The position numbers were made by a program, and so were the translations under genes. Below the pieces are notes generated by a model. That model did no database searches, was not told where the DNA came from, and worked only from the letters and a program-made list of their open reading frames with translations. From a virus: a stretch of DNA of 30,949 nt. Location of the stretch: the IMG/VR virus record IMGVR_UViG_3300043037_000122, positions 1 through 30,949 of that record. One strand, given 5' to 3'. Below are positions 1-8,253 of this stretch, piece by piece (within the stretch, counting starts at the first letter, position 1; each line of letters opens with the position of its first letter).

Positions 1-1181
1 CCGTACCGGCAACGCGCCGAGAGCTTGCAGCCGCTGCACCAGCGGCGGGTGTGTGTAGTGCAGAGCAACCTGCAACGGATGCGGGTTCAGATTAGTCATA
101 TTTTCGGATGCCAGTTTACGCAGCGCGGAAGACAACACATCCGGACGCCCTGTGGTGCGCGCTGCAAAGGCATCCGCGGCGTATTCATTGCGCCGCAGCA
201 AAGCATGGAAGCCCACACCGGTAAACAAAGACACCGGAGTGAACAGCAGCGAAAAAAAGACCAGACCGGCATGGTATGACACCTGCTGCACACCGAATGC
301 CGCAAAAAGCTGCGGCTCCGTCAGAAAAAAAGAAAGCAGCCAGAGCATCAGTCCGGTGCGTGCCACGCTCAGCCCCAGCATCACCGGTATGTGGCCCAGT
401 GTGCAGTGCCCCACCTCGTGCGCCACAACCGCCACAACTTCATCGTCATCCAGTTTTTCCAGCAGCGTATCAAACAGCGCTATGCGGCGCTGCCTGCCCA
501 GACCCGTAAAATAAGCATTGACCTTGGCGCTGCGCCGCGACCCGTCCACAACAAAAAGTCCCGACAGCGTATACCCCTGTCCTGTCACATATCTGTCTAT
601 GGCACTGCGCAATGCGCCCTGCGGCAGCGGAGTAAAGGTATTAAACAGCGGCAGCAGATACCGCGGAGCCAGAAAAGACACCAGCAACGAAAACACACTG
701 ACCAGCAGCCATACGGGCAGCCACGCTTCCGGACCGTACAGGGCCAGCAGCCACAACACACCGGCAGCCAGCGGACCGCCCATAACGGCAACCAGCAATC
801 CTGCTTTCAGCCTGTCCGCAACAAACGTCAGCGGAGTTGTTCTGTTGAAGCCGAAGCGTTCTTCGTGCACAAAAGTCCGCCACAAAGAAAAAGGCAGACC
901 TGCCAGCGACGAAAGCACTCCCACCAGGCCGAAGAAAACCAGACCGGTCATGATTCCGGTTACCGCCGGACCACCCCCTGCAAAGCCGCCAAGCAACGCA
1001 CCGGCAGACCTCGACAGCGCATCCGCGACCCCAAAGCCCCCGCAAAGCCAGAACACCAGAAACACCGCCGTACCTGCCGTGTCCTCGGCGATGTTCAGAC
1101 GCATTCCGGAAGCCACATACCGCTGCATACGTTCGCGCCGCGCCGGTTCCTGATGAAGAATGGGATAACGGAGATTGAGTA
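1..1181 (-). CDS. Ste24/M48 membrane zinc metallopeptidase, interrupted by the prophage
   Basis: The minus frame is open from about 1181 to the window edge and reads as an M48A (Ste24, CAAX protease-like) endopeptidase of the inner membrane. The zinc motif HEVGH is encoded at complement 406-420, and the third ligand is the Glu of the NEYAADAF stretch (complement 184-186). The family blocks HEERFGFN, VVDGSRRSAKVNAYFTGLGR and HYTHPPLVQRL are present, with several hydrophobic segments around them. The C-terminus lies beyond the left edge. The frame begins with LNLR, a block usually 20-30 residues inside Ste24 proteins, so the true start is missing. The first in-frame ATG (1128) is internal to the conserved region and has no convincing ribosome site. 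I infer that the host gene was split by the Mu-like prophage at about 1181/1182 and is probably inactive. Family assignment is firm; the exact break is inferred. Confidence 0.85.
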
Positions 1182-1229
1182 TGTGCGATAACCGGGACAA
1201 CACGGGACGATCCGGGATATATTGGGACA
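1182..1229. repeat. Probable prophage terminus with four 10-bp-phased GGGA repeats
   Basis: GGGA occurs at 1194, 1204, 1214 and 1224, exactly one helical turn apart, in units CCGGGACAAC, ACGGGACGAT, CCGGGATATA and TTGGGACAGG. They start 12 bp inside the TG at 1182. Mu-family ends begin 5'-TG and carry repeated transposase-binding sites, so I infer that this is the transposase-binding end. The exact terminal base (TG at 1182 or 1184) is not settled. Confidence 0.55.
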
Positions 1230-1263
1230 GGCTGGATGAAAATATGTTTCGCAATATGGAATT

Positions 1264-1294
1264 AAAAAAGGGGCCAAAGCGGTCCCTTTTTTTT
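1264..1294. terminator. Bidirectional hairpin terminator at the end of the early operon
   Basis: An A6 run, GGGGCC, a 5-nt loop AAAGC, GGTCCC and a T8 run form a hairpin whose A and T flanks extend the stem. One pair is G-U on the plus strand and A-C on the minus strand. It lies just beyond the stop of the Mor-type gene (1312), so it should end leftward early transcription before it leaves the prophage; it could also block transcription coming in from the host side. Confidence 0.75.
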
Positions 1295-1311
1295 GCTACA
1301 GATCGCGAGGA

Positions 1312-1659
1312 TCAGTCTAGCGGAAGATTGAGTTGTGGCATTCGCCGCCGCGCTCGTTCCTCGGCAATGATCTTATAGACCCGCTGTACGGACAGGCGGA
1401 ATTTTTTTGCTAACTCATGCACATTATCACCGGTGAAGGCATCATAAATGCGGGCATTCCGACGACCGATGTTCATGGGGATGTACACCAGTTGCCCTCC
1501 CCATTCCTCAGCCAAACGGGATGATACGACGCGGCCAAGATTTTCTGGAAGACTGCTCAGGTTCTGCTTACCTCTGGCGTTTAGTTCACGTTCTACAGAC
1601 GCCTGCACGGTGGCCTGCACATCCTTCAGCAATTCGTTACCACGTTCTGAACTGCTCAT
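1312..1659 (-). CDS. mor: Mor/C-family transcription activator
   Basis: This is a 115-aa protein with the Mor family signature. The dimerisation/beta region GGQLVYIPMNIGRRNARIYDAFTG lies at about residues 54-77, followed by a C-terminal helix-turn-helix with ELAKKFRLSVQRVYKII. In Mu, Mor activates the middle promoter and the homologous C activates late promoters. Only one such gene is visible here, so by inference it may drive the rightward late genes. It is the last gene of the leftward early operon. Its ATG overlaps the GemA stop (ATGA) and is preceded by GGAGG, so translation is coupled. The length is slightly under the usual 120-130 aa. Confidence 0.85.
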   Translation of the reverse strand: MSSSERGNELLKDVQATVQASVERELNARGKQNLSSLPENLGRVVSSRLAEEWGGQLVYIPMNIGRRNARIYDAFTGDNVHELAKKFRLSVQRVYKIIAEERARRRMPQLNLPLD

Positions 1660-2108
1660 TGTTCCTCCAGGATATCCTTGATTCGGGCTTGGGCAGATTC
1701 ATCAGCAATACGGTTTCCCCACGCTTTAAGTGTTTCAATTACAGCCTGTAATTGCTTTGCAGAGCACCACTCCATACGCTCCGTCTTGGTAATCCTGCAT
1801 ACATATGCTAACAAAGCGGTTTCACTTCTATTTCGCACAATTCCATTGTCCGCGAGCTCTAGCCAGAGAGATCTTATTTTTCTGGCCTGATCGGAGTTGT
1901 CCATCACGCGAGGTCGCGTAACTTTAAATCCTTTTTTTTTCAGCGCATCACAAACAGCCAGCAACTCTCGACTAGTCATGTTGGCCGTGGACTTTTTGCC
2001 TGTTATGGAGAGGAGCATGCCTCTGTACGTGTCGTCGTCCAATCCTAATTGACGCTTTGCCACATGAACCAGCTTGATCATTCGTGCCGAAGTTTTTTGC
2101 CTGGCCAT
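1656..2108 (-). CDS. gemA: GemA-like regulatory protein (gp16 family, DUF1018)
   Basis: A 150-aa protein of the Mu GemA/gp16 family. The N-terminal block ARMIKLVHVAKRQLGLDDDTYRGML is the family hallmark, followed by a Lys-rich middle and a C-terminal block with MEWCSAKQLQAVIETLKAWG. In Mu, GemA affects host gene expression and DNA topology after induction; its exact role here is unknown. I chose the ATG at 2108 because GGAGG lies 6 nt upstream and it begins MARQKTSARM, as in homologues. A longer upstream frame exists but would overlap the preceding gene. It is coupled to the Mor-type gene by an ATGA overlap. Confidence 0.85.
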   Translation of the reverse strand: MARQKTSARMIKLVHVAKRQLGLDDDTYRGMLLSITGKKSTANMTSRELLAVCDALKKKGFKVTRPRVMDNSDQARKIRSLWLELADNGIVRNRSETALLAYVCRITKTERMEWCSAKQLQAVIETLKAWGNRIADESAQARIKDILEEQ

Positions 2109-2121
2109 ATTGTCCTCCGAT

Positions 2122-2733
2122 TTAAATTGCGGCGATATCAAGCGGGATTGGGTCGTACCCCCCGCTAGCATTACGCTCATAAATTCGGACATAAGCCTTA
2201 GTGCCAACCACTTGAATGCTATCACCGATGGCCTTTATGGCTTGCACCCACCGCTCATCGGTAATATCCAGTCTGCGTAGGCTAAGAATTGCTCCGGTAT
2301 TGATCCGTCCCTCTTTATCAACACGGAAAGCTTGGTTGATCAGCGCTTGCAATTCGGTTCGGCTGTCTGCTGTCCAGTCGCGTAGACATTCATCAATCAA
2401 TGCCTTCGCTGCTTGAAGTCTTTCGTCGAAAGTAATGTGCTCAGCAATAGACCGTTGAATTTTATAGCGACCATCATAGCTCATCAACGTGACATTCCCC
2501 TTGTTGCCACCAATCTTTGCTCCATATTTTTCTGCTGCCAGCTCTACAAACGCACTGACATCATTCATCGCCCCGCACTTGAATCTGGACAGCTCATCCC
2601 TCACTTTCATGGCCTTGCCGACCAATTCCATCACTAAATCATGACGGGCCATATCGACGTCCTTTATTTGTGCTACCGGAATAAGGTGGCCCTGTGCATT
2701 AAGCATAAAATCTTCAGCAATTATTTTCATCAT
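2122..2733 (-). CDS. Early protein of the DUF3164 family
   Basis: A 203-aa protein with the typical DUF3164 organisation: a helical N-terminal part (DLVMELVGKAMKVRDELSRFK), a central GGNKGNVTLMSYDGRYKIQ block at about residues 76-94, and a basic and acidic C-terminal part ending with predicted strands (KAYVRIYER). DUF3164 proteins are regularly found just after transposition ATPases in Mu-like phages; their function is unknown. The start has two adjacent ATGs after a GGAG sequence. The stop lies 13 bp before the GemA start, consistent with one operon. Confidence 0.8.
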   Translation of the reverse strand: MMKIIAEDFMLNAQGHLIPVAQIKDVDMARHDLVMELVGKAMKVRDELSRFKCGAMNDVSAFVELAAEKYGAKIGGNKGNVTLMSYDGRYKIQRSIAEHITFDERLQAAKALIDECLRDWTADSRTELQALINQAFRVDKEGRINTGAILSLRRLDITDERWVQAIKAIGDSIQVVGTKAYVRIYERNASGGYDPIPLDIAAI

Positions 2734-2742
2734 AGCACTCCG

Positions 2743-3897
2743 TTAAATTGCATTGACAACGTCAGCTGTCACTTTGGTTTCGCCGATGTGCGCTGCCATG
2801 TTGATTGCCGCAACCAGTGAATTGTTGACGGCCAGCGGATAGACAAGTGAGACGGCTTGGCCGGATGAGCTGCGTGGTCCAGTTAGACGAGCAGCCAGAG
2901 CTTCCAACGCGCCGGGGGCAATAACTTTGTCCATGTTAACCCCTACTCGTTGAAATTTATGAGCTACATAGTTGGGTAGATCGTTGCCAAGCGGGTCAAT
3001 ATGAATAATTTCGCACCGCTGGACAACTTCACGTACAGAGCTGTCGGCTTCCCCTAGTTTGGTTTGTAACTCTGTTTGGCCAATCAATATGATGGAAAGA
3101 AGCTTGTTAAAGCCATCCTCAAGCTCCATGAACCGCTTAAGATGCTTGAGAGTGGGATGAGAGAGGCTGTGCGCTTCTTCAATGACCATGCAATGGCGAT
3201 AACCTGCGCGGGAACTATCGCGTAACACGGTGTGCACTTGGCGGAAGCGTGCCTCTGGACTGCTAAGGCATTTTGCATGCGGGGCCACCGTGTACAGAAT
3301 AGATTCTGCTAAGTGAATTGCCTTTAATGTTTTCCCTTTCTGGTCGTTATCCTCCATCGCCAGCACATAAGGTTCTATCATTATAATAGGCAAGCTTTCC
3401 GATTCTATACGGTGCGCTAAATCCTTCCTCAGAGTGCTCTTGCCACTGCCAGATTCACCAATTACTGCTAGCAGGCCACCATGGCGAGCTGTGCTGAGCA
3501 TCGCTTCGCGCACATACCGGTAATCAGCGGACAACCATATGTCATCAGGTCCAGACAGATCATCGTAAAAGGGGGATCGGGGTAAGCCAAACTGGCGCTT
3601 GGCTTGGGGACTGAGAACCTGCTTGCGCATCAACATAATGGTCTCCTCCATAGTATTGTTTTTAATGGGCTGACCCAACTTTACTTTTTCATTTAAAGCT
3701 GCAACTACAGCTGCCTTACGAACTCCGTTATCTATCAAAAAAGCTTGTAATTTACTCTTTACTGCTTCTGGATCACGCCGAGGCCATTCGCCTTGAGTGA
3801 CAATGATTGAAAGAGCCGCAGGACTAATACCAATAGCGTCAGCAACAGACCTTTGTGGTCGGCCTAAGCCTTCCAGTATTTTTTTTAATCTGGGCAT
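2743..3897 (-). CDS. MuB-type transposition AAA+ ATPase
   Basis: A 384-aa ATPase acting as target-DNA binding and activating partner of the MuA-type transposase. An N-terminal Cro-like helix-turn-helix covers about residues 13-36 (RSVADAIGISPAALSIIV), the Walker A motif GESGSGKST is at 147-155, and the Walker B block CMVIEEAH is at 236-243, followed by a sensor-like LIGQTEL at 271-277. In Mu, MuB polymerises on DNA and recruits the transpososome to target sites away from the phage ends. Its ATG overlaps the transposase stop (TAATG), so the two are translationally coupled. The sequence resembles the TniB/ExeA-like AAA group more than Mu B itself. GC looks lower here than in the late genes. Confidence 0.9.
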   Translation of the reverse strand: MPRLKKILEGLGRPQRSVADAIGISPAALSIIVTQGEWPRRDPEAVKSKLQAFLIDNGVRKAAVVAALNEKVKLGQPIKNNTMEETIMLMRKQVLSPQAKRQFGLPRSPFYDDLSGPDDIWLSADYRYVREAMLSTARHGGLLAVIGESGSGKSTLRKDLAHRIESESLPIIMIEPYVLAMEDNDQKGKTLKAIHLAESILYTVAPHAKCLSSPEARFRQVHTVLRDSSRAGYRHCMVIEEAHSLSHPTLKHLKRFMELEDGFNKLLSIILIGQTELQTKLGEADSSVREVVQRCEIIHIDPLGNDLPNYVAHKFQRVGVNMDKVIAPGALEALAARLTGPRSSSGQAVSLVYPLAVNNSLVAAINMAAHIGETKVTADVVNAI

Positions 3898-5663
3898 TAC
3901 ATACCTCCTACGGCAACGAGCCGTAACGGAGTGACAGCCGGTATTTCTTTGGGGGTTGAGAAATGAGCTACAATTTCGTTAATGGAGTCATGTGGAACTC
4001 CATCTGGATAGTGCTGGCGAAGCCACTCCATTGCGTCTGTATTCCATTTATCGCCTACACGAGAGCGTAGCAGTTTGGCGGCTTCGACATGTCCGAGTGG
4101 TGCGACCTCCCGCTGCGGAGCTTCTATTTCCAACGTTGTGCCACGACGAGGGATGTACGTGGGGGCAATCTTCGTGTCAGCCAACATGTCCAGATGCTGG
4201 TAAGCGGCCCTACGCTTGCTTGCAGCTTTGACTGCGTCGGCCAAAGAATCTGTTCCGTAGGCTTCTCGTTGAATATTTTTAATCAGGGAATCTGTGCGGG
4301 TGTCCGGTAAGGATGTGTATCCCGCACCTATTACCTGCGCATCCTTCCGGAAACCTGCAGCGTCCCGAACAACAGGCTCTACAGTCGTCACCACTTCGCT
4401 GCCATCAGGCTGTGTTAGAATGACGTCTACAGCTGGAGCGCGGTATGGATTGACTACTACTCGTATTATTTGGCTTACAGAAATCCCTGAAATGTAACGT
4501 AGATCATAACTATGTTGCCCATACCCTTTGATGGAGTGGGTAATTGTCATACGAGGGCTAACCTTAACCTCGCGCGGTTCCGTCGCCACGAGGTTGCGTA
4601 ACATTTCTTCAGATGGAGCGGTTCTCAGCTGCTCCTGCGTTATGGTCATCCATGCCGAGTTGCGGCTACGCCCATGTCGCCCATGAATAGCGTTGGCATT
4701 CCAATGGATTCGCCACTTGTCAGCCGCCGTGTTCAATTGCGACACATCGGCAATCTGCATGCAGGCCAACCGCCCTTCGAACTGCGTTTCGATCAGGTTT
4801 TGCGCCTGTTCACACTGGCCCTTTGCACGTGGATTACCTGCCATATGGGTCAGGTGAGTAATCCCCAACGCCTTAAGCCAGCGCTCGACCAGTGCAGAAC
4901 AGTTACCAGCGCCTTTGTCGGTCAGCAGGTATGCAGGTACGCCATGCATGGGGTCATCGTGCCCGCGCTTGATCATGGCTCGGATCAAGGTGTCCAGAAC
5001 GGACATGGCATCTTCAGCACCGAGCACATAATGGAAGAAAATGGCCCCGCTGTAATGGTCGGTTACAACAAGACGCCATACCCGATCCCGCTCAGCCCGC
5101 GCCAGATTTGCAGGTTTGTTCTTGTAGAACTTAGCCTCATCCATCACCCGAACTTGTCCACGTGGCAGGTAAAACAGCACGCACAGCGAGGCATCCAGCT
5201 GCCAAACGTGGTTAGGGTGCAGGCTACGCAGCTCCTGTGCGGGGTTGCCGTGCCCCAACTGATCTGGGTGACAACCGTGAACGCGCATAGCGCGAGCCAC
5301 CGTTGCGGGGCTGGGCATCCTGATCTCGCCAGTGTGAGGGTTGGTGACACCATATCCATTACCAGCAAGCACGTCGCAGGCTACGGAGATGGGCATAGTC
5401 CGCTTACCATTGGCTCTGGTGGCCACTTTGACTAACCCCGCGGCCGCCCGGGCGAGGTCCTCTGTCACAGAGATTCGACCTTTATCCGTCCGGGGCTTCC
5501 GGCCGCTTGACCACCCGACCTTCCGCAGCTGACGATATACGGTCTGTATACTGCAGCGCAGCGTCTGGCTGGCCGCACCAATCAAAGCGCCACGCTCCGA
5601 GGCAGGCGCTGCATTCAGCCGGGCCTTCAGGTCCATAAGGTATTCCACACGCGGCGCATCCAT
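3897..5663 (-). CDS. MuA-type DDE transposase
   Basis: A 588-aa transposase with a retroviral-integrase-fold core. The catalytic triad can be read as D157 (in WQLDASL), D249 (in LLTDKGAG) and E285 (in KGQCEQAQ), with 35 residues between the last two, a DD(35)E pattern. N-terminal helix-turn-helix segments (about residues 25-60) should bind the phage ends, and the region after about 350 matches the Mu-transposase C-terminal beta-barrel position. It catalyses strand transfer for lysogenic integration and replicative transposition. GGGAGG precedes the ATG. It follows the coiled-coil early gene by 9 bp and overlaps the ATPase gene by one base. Length is close to the 600-660 aa usual for MuA relatives. 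Confidence 0.93.
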   Translation of the reverse strand: MDAPRVEYLMDLKARLNAAPASERGALIGAASQTLRCSIQTVYRQLRKVGWSSGRKPRTDKGRISVTEDLARAAAGLVKVATRANGKRTMPISVACDVLAGNGYGVTNPHTGEIRMPSPATVARAMRVHGCHPDQLGHGNPAQELRSLHPNHVWQLDASLCVLFYLPRGQVRVMDEAKFYKNKPANLARAERDRVWRLVVTDHYSGAIFFHYVLGAEDAMSVLDTLIRAMIKRGHDDPMHGVPAYLLTDKGAGNCSALVERWLKALGITHLTHMAGNPRAKGQCEQAQNLIETQFEGRLACMQIADVSQLNTAADKWRIHWNANAIHGRHGRSRNSAWMTITQEQLRTAPSEEMLRNLVATEPREVKVSPRMTITHSIKGYGQHSYDLRYISGISVSQIIRVVVNPYRAPAVDVILTQPDGSEVVTTVEPVVRDAAGFRKDAQVIGAGYTSLPDTRTDSLIKNIQREAYGTDSLADAVKAASKRRAAYQHLDMLADTKIAPTYIPRRGTTLEIEAPQREVAPLGHVEAAKLLRSRVGDKWNTDAMEWLRQHYPDGVPHDSINEIVAHFSTPKEIPAVTPLRLVAVGGM

Positions 5664-5672
5664 AGTGCCTCC

Positions 5673-6758
5673 CTAGTCAACTGCGATTTCTGCGGCCCTG
5701 TCGCCTCTTTTGCCGTCTACATCTCCCATCCAGTCGGGGTAGATAATCTGGCGAAAATCAACGTCGATGCCGTTTTCATGCAGCATCTCGTTCAACCGTA
5801 CGCAAGTATGACTCCACGCTTCGTGTACATAACGGGCTGTGGGCACGCTGGCACCGTCAGGGTTCATTAATACTCCGTTAGAAACCGCAAAGGCATGTAC
5901 GGCAGACCCAACCAGCTCAAGCAGCGCAGCATCCAGCTTTTTGCGAGCATCAGCCTCGCGCTCTGCTTCCAGCAGTATTCGTTTATCAGGCGGCAAAGTT
6001 TTGATTTTCGTCAGTTCAGTCTGTGCTTCATCCAGCTTGCGGCCTTTGTCTTCCAATACCTTGTCACGAGCGGCAAGGTCCGCAGCGAGGTCTTCCTTTT
6101 CTTTACGGATGGCAGCATTTCTGGCGGCAAGGTCTTCCAGAAGGTCCTTCAGGGCCTCGGGGTCATTGGAACGAACCGCTTCGCCTTCAATAACCAGCTG
6201 TCGGGTATCTTCCGGCAAGGCCCTCAGCTGCCGGAGCTGGCGGTAGCCAAGACCAAGCCGTTGCGAGGCTTCCAGAAATTCTTCGCCAAACATGGCAAGG
6301 TTTTGAAGGTCTTCCTTCGCCTTGGAGAGGCTGATGCCAAGAACCCCGCATACATCTTCAAAAGTAGTCATCTCCACCAGTTCGCCCTTGGCGTTCAGGG
6401 CCTGCTGCCCCTTGTAGGCTTTACTCTCCTTGAGTTCGGCAAGCAGCTTGAGCTTGGCGATGTTGGAAAACTGTTCCATGAAGTAGAAAGCGCGAAGCTG
6501 GCCAAGAGATTCTGATGAATGCACCTGTTGCGCAGTAACCGCTCCGGTCAGGGCCGTTGCCATCTGCCGGGTGGTTTCCACGGTAACGGCTGCGCCGGGA
6601 AGATCCGGCAACGGTTCCGGCATGCTGGAAACGGTGGAGGGGCGGCCACGGCCCGTGGAGGCGCTCTCCGCATCCTGATATATTTCTGCTAACGGCTTGC
6701 CAGTCGGAGCGGCAGTGTTGAGGGCATTAATCATGTTGGTGGTATTTGTTTCAGGCAT
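5673..6758 (-). CDS. Early coiled-coil protein, function unknown
   Basis: A 361-aa protein that I do not recognise by name. Residues from about 75 onward (GQLRAFYFMEQFSNIAKLK) form a helical domain with a possible helix-turn-helix (TFEDVCGVLGISLSKAKEDL). A long charged stretch of heptad character follows (LLEDLAARNAAIRKEKEDL to DEAQTELTKIKTLP), probably a coiled coil, then a compact C-terminal segment. I chose the ATG at 6758 because AAGGAG sits 8 nt upstream. A start at 6845 that overlaps the preceding stop as ATGA is the alternative and would add 29 residues. Position directly before the transposase in the operon suggests a replication or regulatory accessory role; this is inference. Confidence 0.75.
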   Translation of the reverse strand: MPETNTTNMINALNTAAPTGKPLAEIYQDAESASTGRGRPSTVSSMPEPLPDLPGAAVTVETTRQMATALTGAVTAQQVHSSESLGQLRAFYFMEQFSNIAKLKLLAELKESKAYKGQQALNAKGELVEMTTFEDVCGVLGISLSKAKEDLQNLAMFGEEFLEASQRLGLGYRQLRQLRALPEDTRQLVIEGEAVRSNDPEALKDLLEDLAARNAAIRKEKEDLAADLAARDKVLEDKGRKLDEAQTELTKIKTLPPDKRILLEAEREADARKKLDAALLELVGSAVHAFAVSNGVLMNPDGASVPTARYVHEAWSHTCVRLNEMLHENGIDVDFRQIIYPDWMGDVDGKRGDRAAEIAVD

Positions 6759-6841
6759 TGTCCGTTGCTCCTTAAAAGCAGCTGAGATTTCTGGTTTTAC
6801 GCTCTCAATCCATTTGGTAGGGCCGCTGATGACTGTCGCCT

Positions 6842-7171
6842 TCATGCCGTGCCTGTGCCACCCATAGCGAGAGCGCCGGAGACTATTCGCTGATTCAGTT
6901 CTGCAATGCGGGTTGTCGTGCGGGTCACGTGGTTGCTGTATGCTTGCGCCACCTGCAGGGGGCGCGGTGTCAGGCTCCAGCGTCCTGTTTCCAGTCTTTG
7001 AACCCAACCTGCCCGCATCAGGGTGTCCAGATCTCGGGAAACAGTGGGAGGCGGGCAGCGCAGCGCGTCGGCCAGTTCTTTGTTGGAAAGCCCGTCCAGT
7101 ACGCGGCCTGCCATCATCTCCACTATACGCAGACAGCGCAGGGTTGCGGCGTTGGCATTTTTTTCTTTCAT
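6842..7171 (-). CDS. Winged-helix (IclR/MarR-like) early regulator
   Basis: A 109-aa protein whose residues about 10-70 form a winged helix-turn-helix: LRIVEMMAGRVLDGLSNKELADAL, then PPPTVSRDLDTLMRAGWV as recognition helix, then RLETGRWSLTP as wing. The pattern matches the DNA-binding half of IclR-type regulators, without their ligand domain. The C-terminal 40 residues are helical and may dimerise. The ATG at 7171 is used; a GTG at 7183 would add four residues. It overlaps the DUF1937 gene end region by spacing of only 2 bp and ends in an ATGA that may couple it to the next gene. It is probably an early-phase regulator; the target is unknown. Confidence 0.75.
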   Translation of the reverse strand: MKEKNANAATLRCLRIVEMMAGRVLDGLSNKELADALRCPPPTVSRDLDTLMRAGWVQRLETGRWSLTPRPLQVAQAYSNHVTRTTTRIAELNQRIVSGALAMGGTGTA

Positions 7172-7173
7172 GG

Positions 7174-7992
7174 CTACCACCACCGTTGTTCGGCCAGCAT
7201 TCCAAGGTCATATCCGTTTTTCGTAGGGACAAGCGACCAAATGGGACGACCCAGCTTGCGGGCATGCTCCGCCTCTGCCTGAATACCTATAGACTGCCGC
7301 CACCCGTTGTTATCCTGCTGAAGGATACACATGGCTCCGGTAGCTTCCAGCATGGCGAGGCACTGTGCGTGCCACGTGCCCCAATCGCCACCGGCGCCCA
7401 TTACGGACATGGGATGCCCCATGGATATGGGTGACAATACTCTGTGCCCCTGCTGCATCAACCAGGCTGCGGCGTGTGTGGCGTCCAGCCAGCGTTGCTG
7501 ACGCACTTCCGGATCAGGGTGGGTATAGGGGGCCGCAAGATAAAAGAAAGATGTCTCCTCGCAGCAATAGGGTTCTCTAGGGGTCAGGAACGTAATTCCG
7601 CCTTCATCAATCAGTGATTCCGACATGACCTTTTCGTGTTTGCTGCCGCAGCAGGGGCAGTACCAATCGCAAAACAGGCTGGCCGAACCATCTGCATTGA
7701 GCCCGGTCTGGCGGCTACGGACTTGCATCACCGCGTAGTCCGGTACGGGGTCATGGTTAGCGCCCCCTGCATAGGATTGACGAGGGACATCAAAACAACG
7801 GATGAACTTGCCTGTGTAGTCTTTTTTATACTTCGGGACAGATACCGTGTCCCATGATCGGACATCCGCAGGACGAACCGGATTCCAGGCCGCACCCAGA
7901 GCAGCAGCCAGACGGTCACTTTCAGCCTGTTCACGGGCTTCACGTTCGGCTTGCACCCTGGCATTGTTGGCATCCCAGTCGTAATCACTCAT
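7174..7992 (-). CDS. DUF1937 (nucleoside 2-deoxyribosyltransferase-like) protein with N-terminal extension
   Basis: A 272-aa protein with two parts. Residues about 149-265 match the DUF1937/nucleoside deoxyribosyltransferase fold: FYLAAPYTHPD at the N-terminal strand, HRVLSPISMGHPM, then GWRQSIGIQAEAEHARKLGRPIW, where E240 sits at the position of the catalytic or ligand-binding Glu. Residues 1-148 are an extra region with a Cys cluster (FCDWYCPCCGSKH, about 107-119, and YCC at 142-144) that could bind zinc. Enzymes of this fold cleave N-glycosidic bonds of nucleotides; the substrate here is unknown. AGAGGTG precedes the ATG at 7992, which overlaps the stop of the next upstream gene by 8 bp. 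Confidence 0.75.
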   Translation of the reverse strand: MSDYDWDANNARVQAEREAREQAESDRLAAALGAAWNPVRPADVRSWDTVSVPKYKKDYTGKFIRCFDVPRQSYAGGANHDPVPDYAVMQVRSRQTGLNADGSASLFCDWYCPCCGSKHEKVMSESLIDEGGITFLTPREPYCCEETSFFYLAAPYTHPDPEVRQQRWLDATHAAAWLMQQGHRVLSPISMGHPMSVMGAGGDWGTWHAQCLAMLEATGAMCILQQDNNGWRQSIGIQAEAEHARKLGRPIWSLVPTKNGYDLGMLAEQRWW

Positions 7993-8233
7993 GGGACACC
8001 TCTGCAGGCAGGTGGACATCAATCTCGCATGAATCATCCAGCGTCAGCTTCCCTTCTCCTCCTTCTTCGGGGTACTCAAATTCAACAGTATCGCCCAGAT
8101 ACAAGGAGACTGAGCGTTGATATTCATCGCTGGTAGCTTCGAGAACGGCATCGTAAGCGGCTTCCGGCGAGGGCGCTTCAGCGGTAGCGGTCCCCCATAT
8201 GGTTACGCAAAAATCGCAGGTATACTTCGGCAT
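7985..8233 (-). CDS. Small acidic early protein, function unknown
   Basis: An 82-aa acidic protein beginning MPKYTCDFCVTIWGTATAEAPS. The first strand-like segment carries a CxxC pair (CDFC) that could bind metal, and the middle (SPEAAYDAVLEATSDEY) looks helical. It resembles short phage proteins that pair a beta hairpin with one helix, but I cannot name a family. AAGGAG precedes the ATG with a 6-nt A-rich spacer, which is a strong ribosome site. It overlaps the DUF1937 gene by 8 bp and so is in the same early operon. Confidence 0.7.
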   Translation of the reverse strand: MPKYTCDFCVTIWGTATAEAPSPEAAYDAVLEATSDEYQRSVSLYLGDTVEFEYPEEGGEGKLTLDDSCEIDVHLPAEVSHE

Positions 8234-8253
8234 GTTTTTTCTCCTTTCATTCC

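Noticed and set aside
391-1191. Long plus-strand ORF (266 codons) over the left flank
   Set aside because: It is antisense to the clearly recognisable Ste24 protease frame, is rich in Gln/Arg/His, and has no family pattern.
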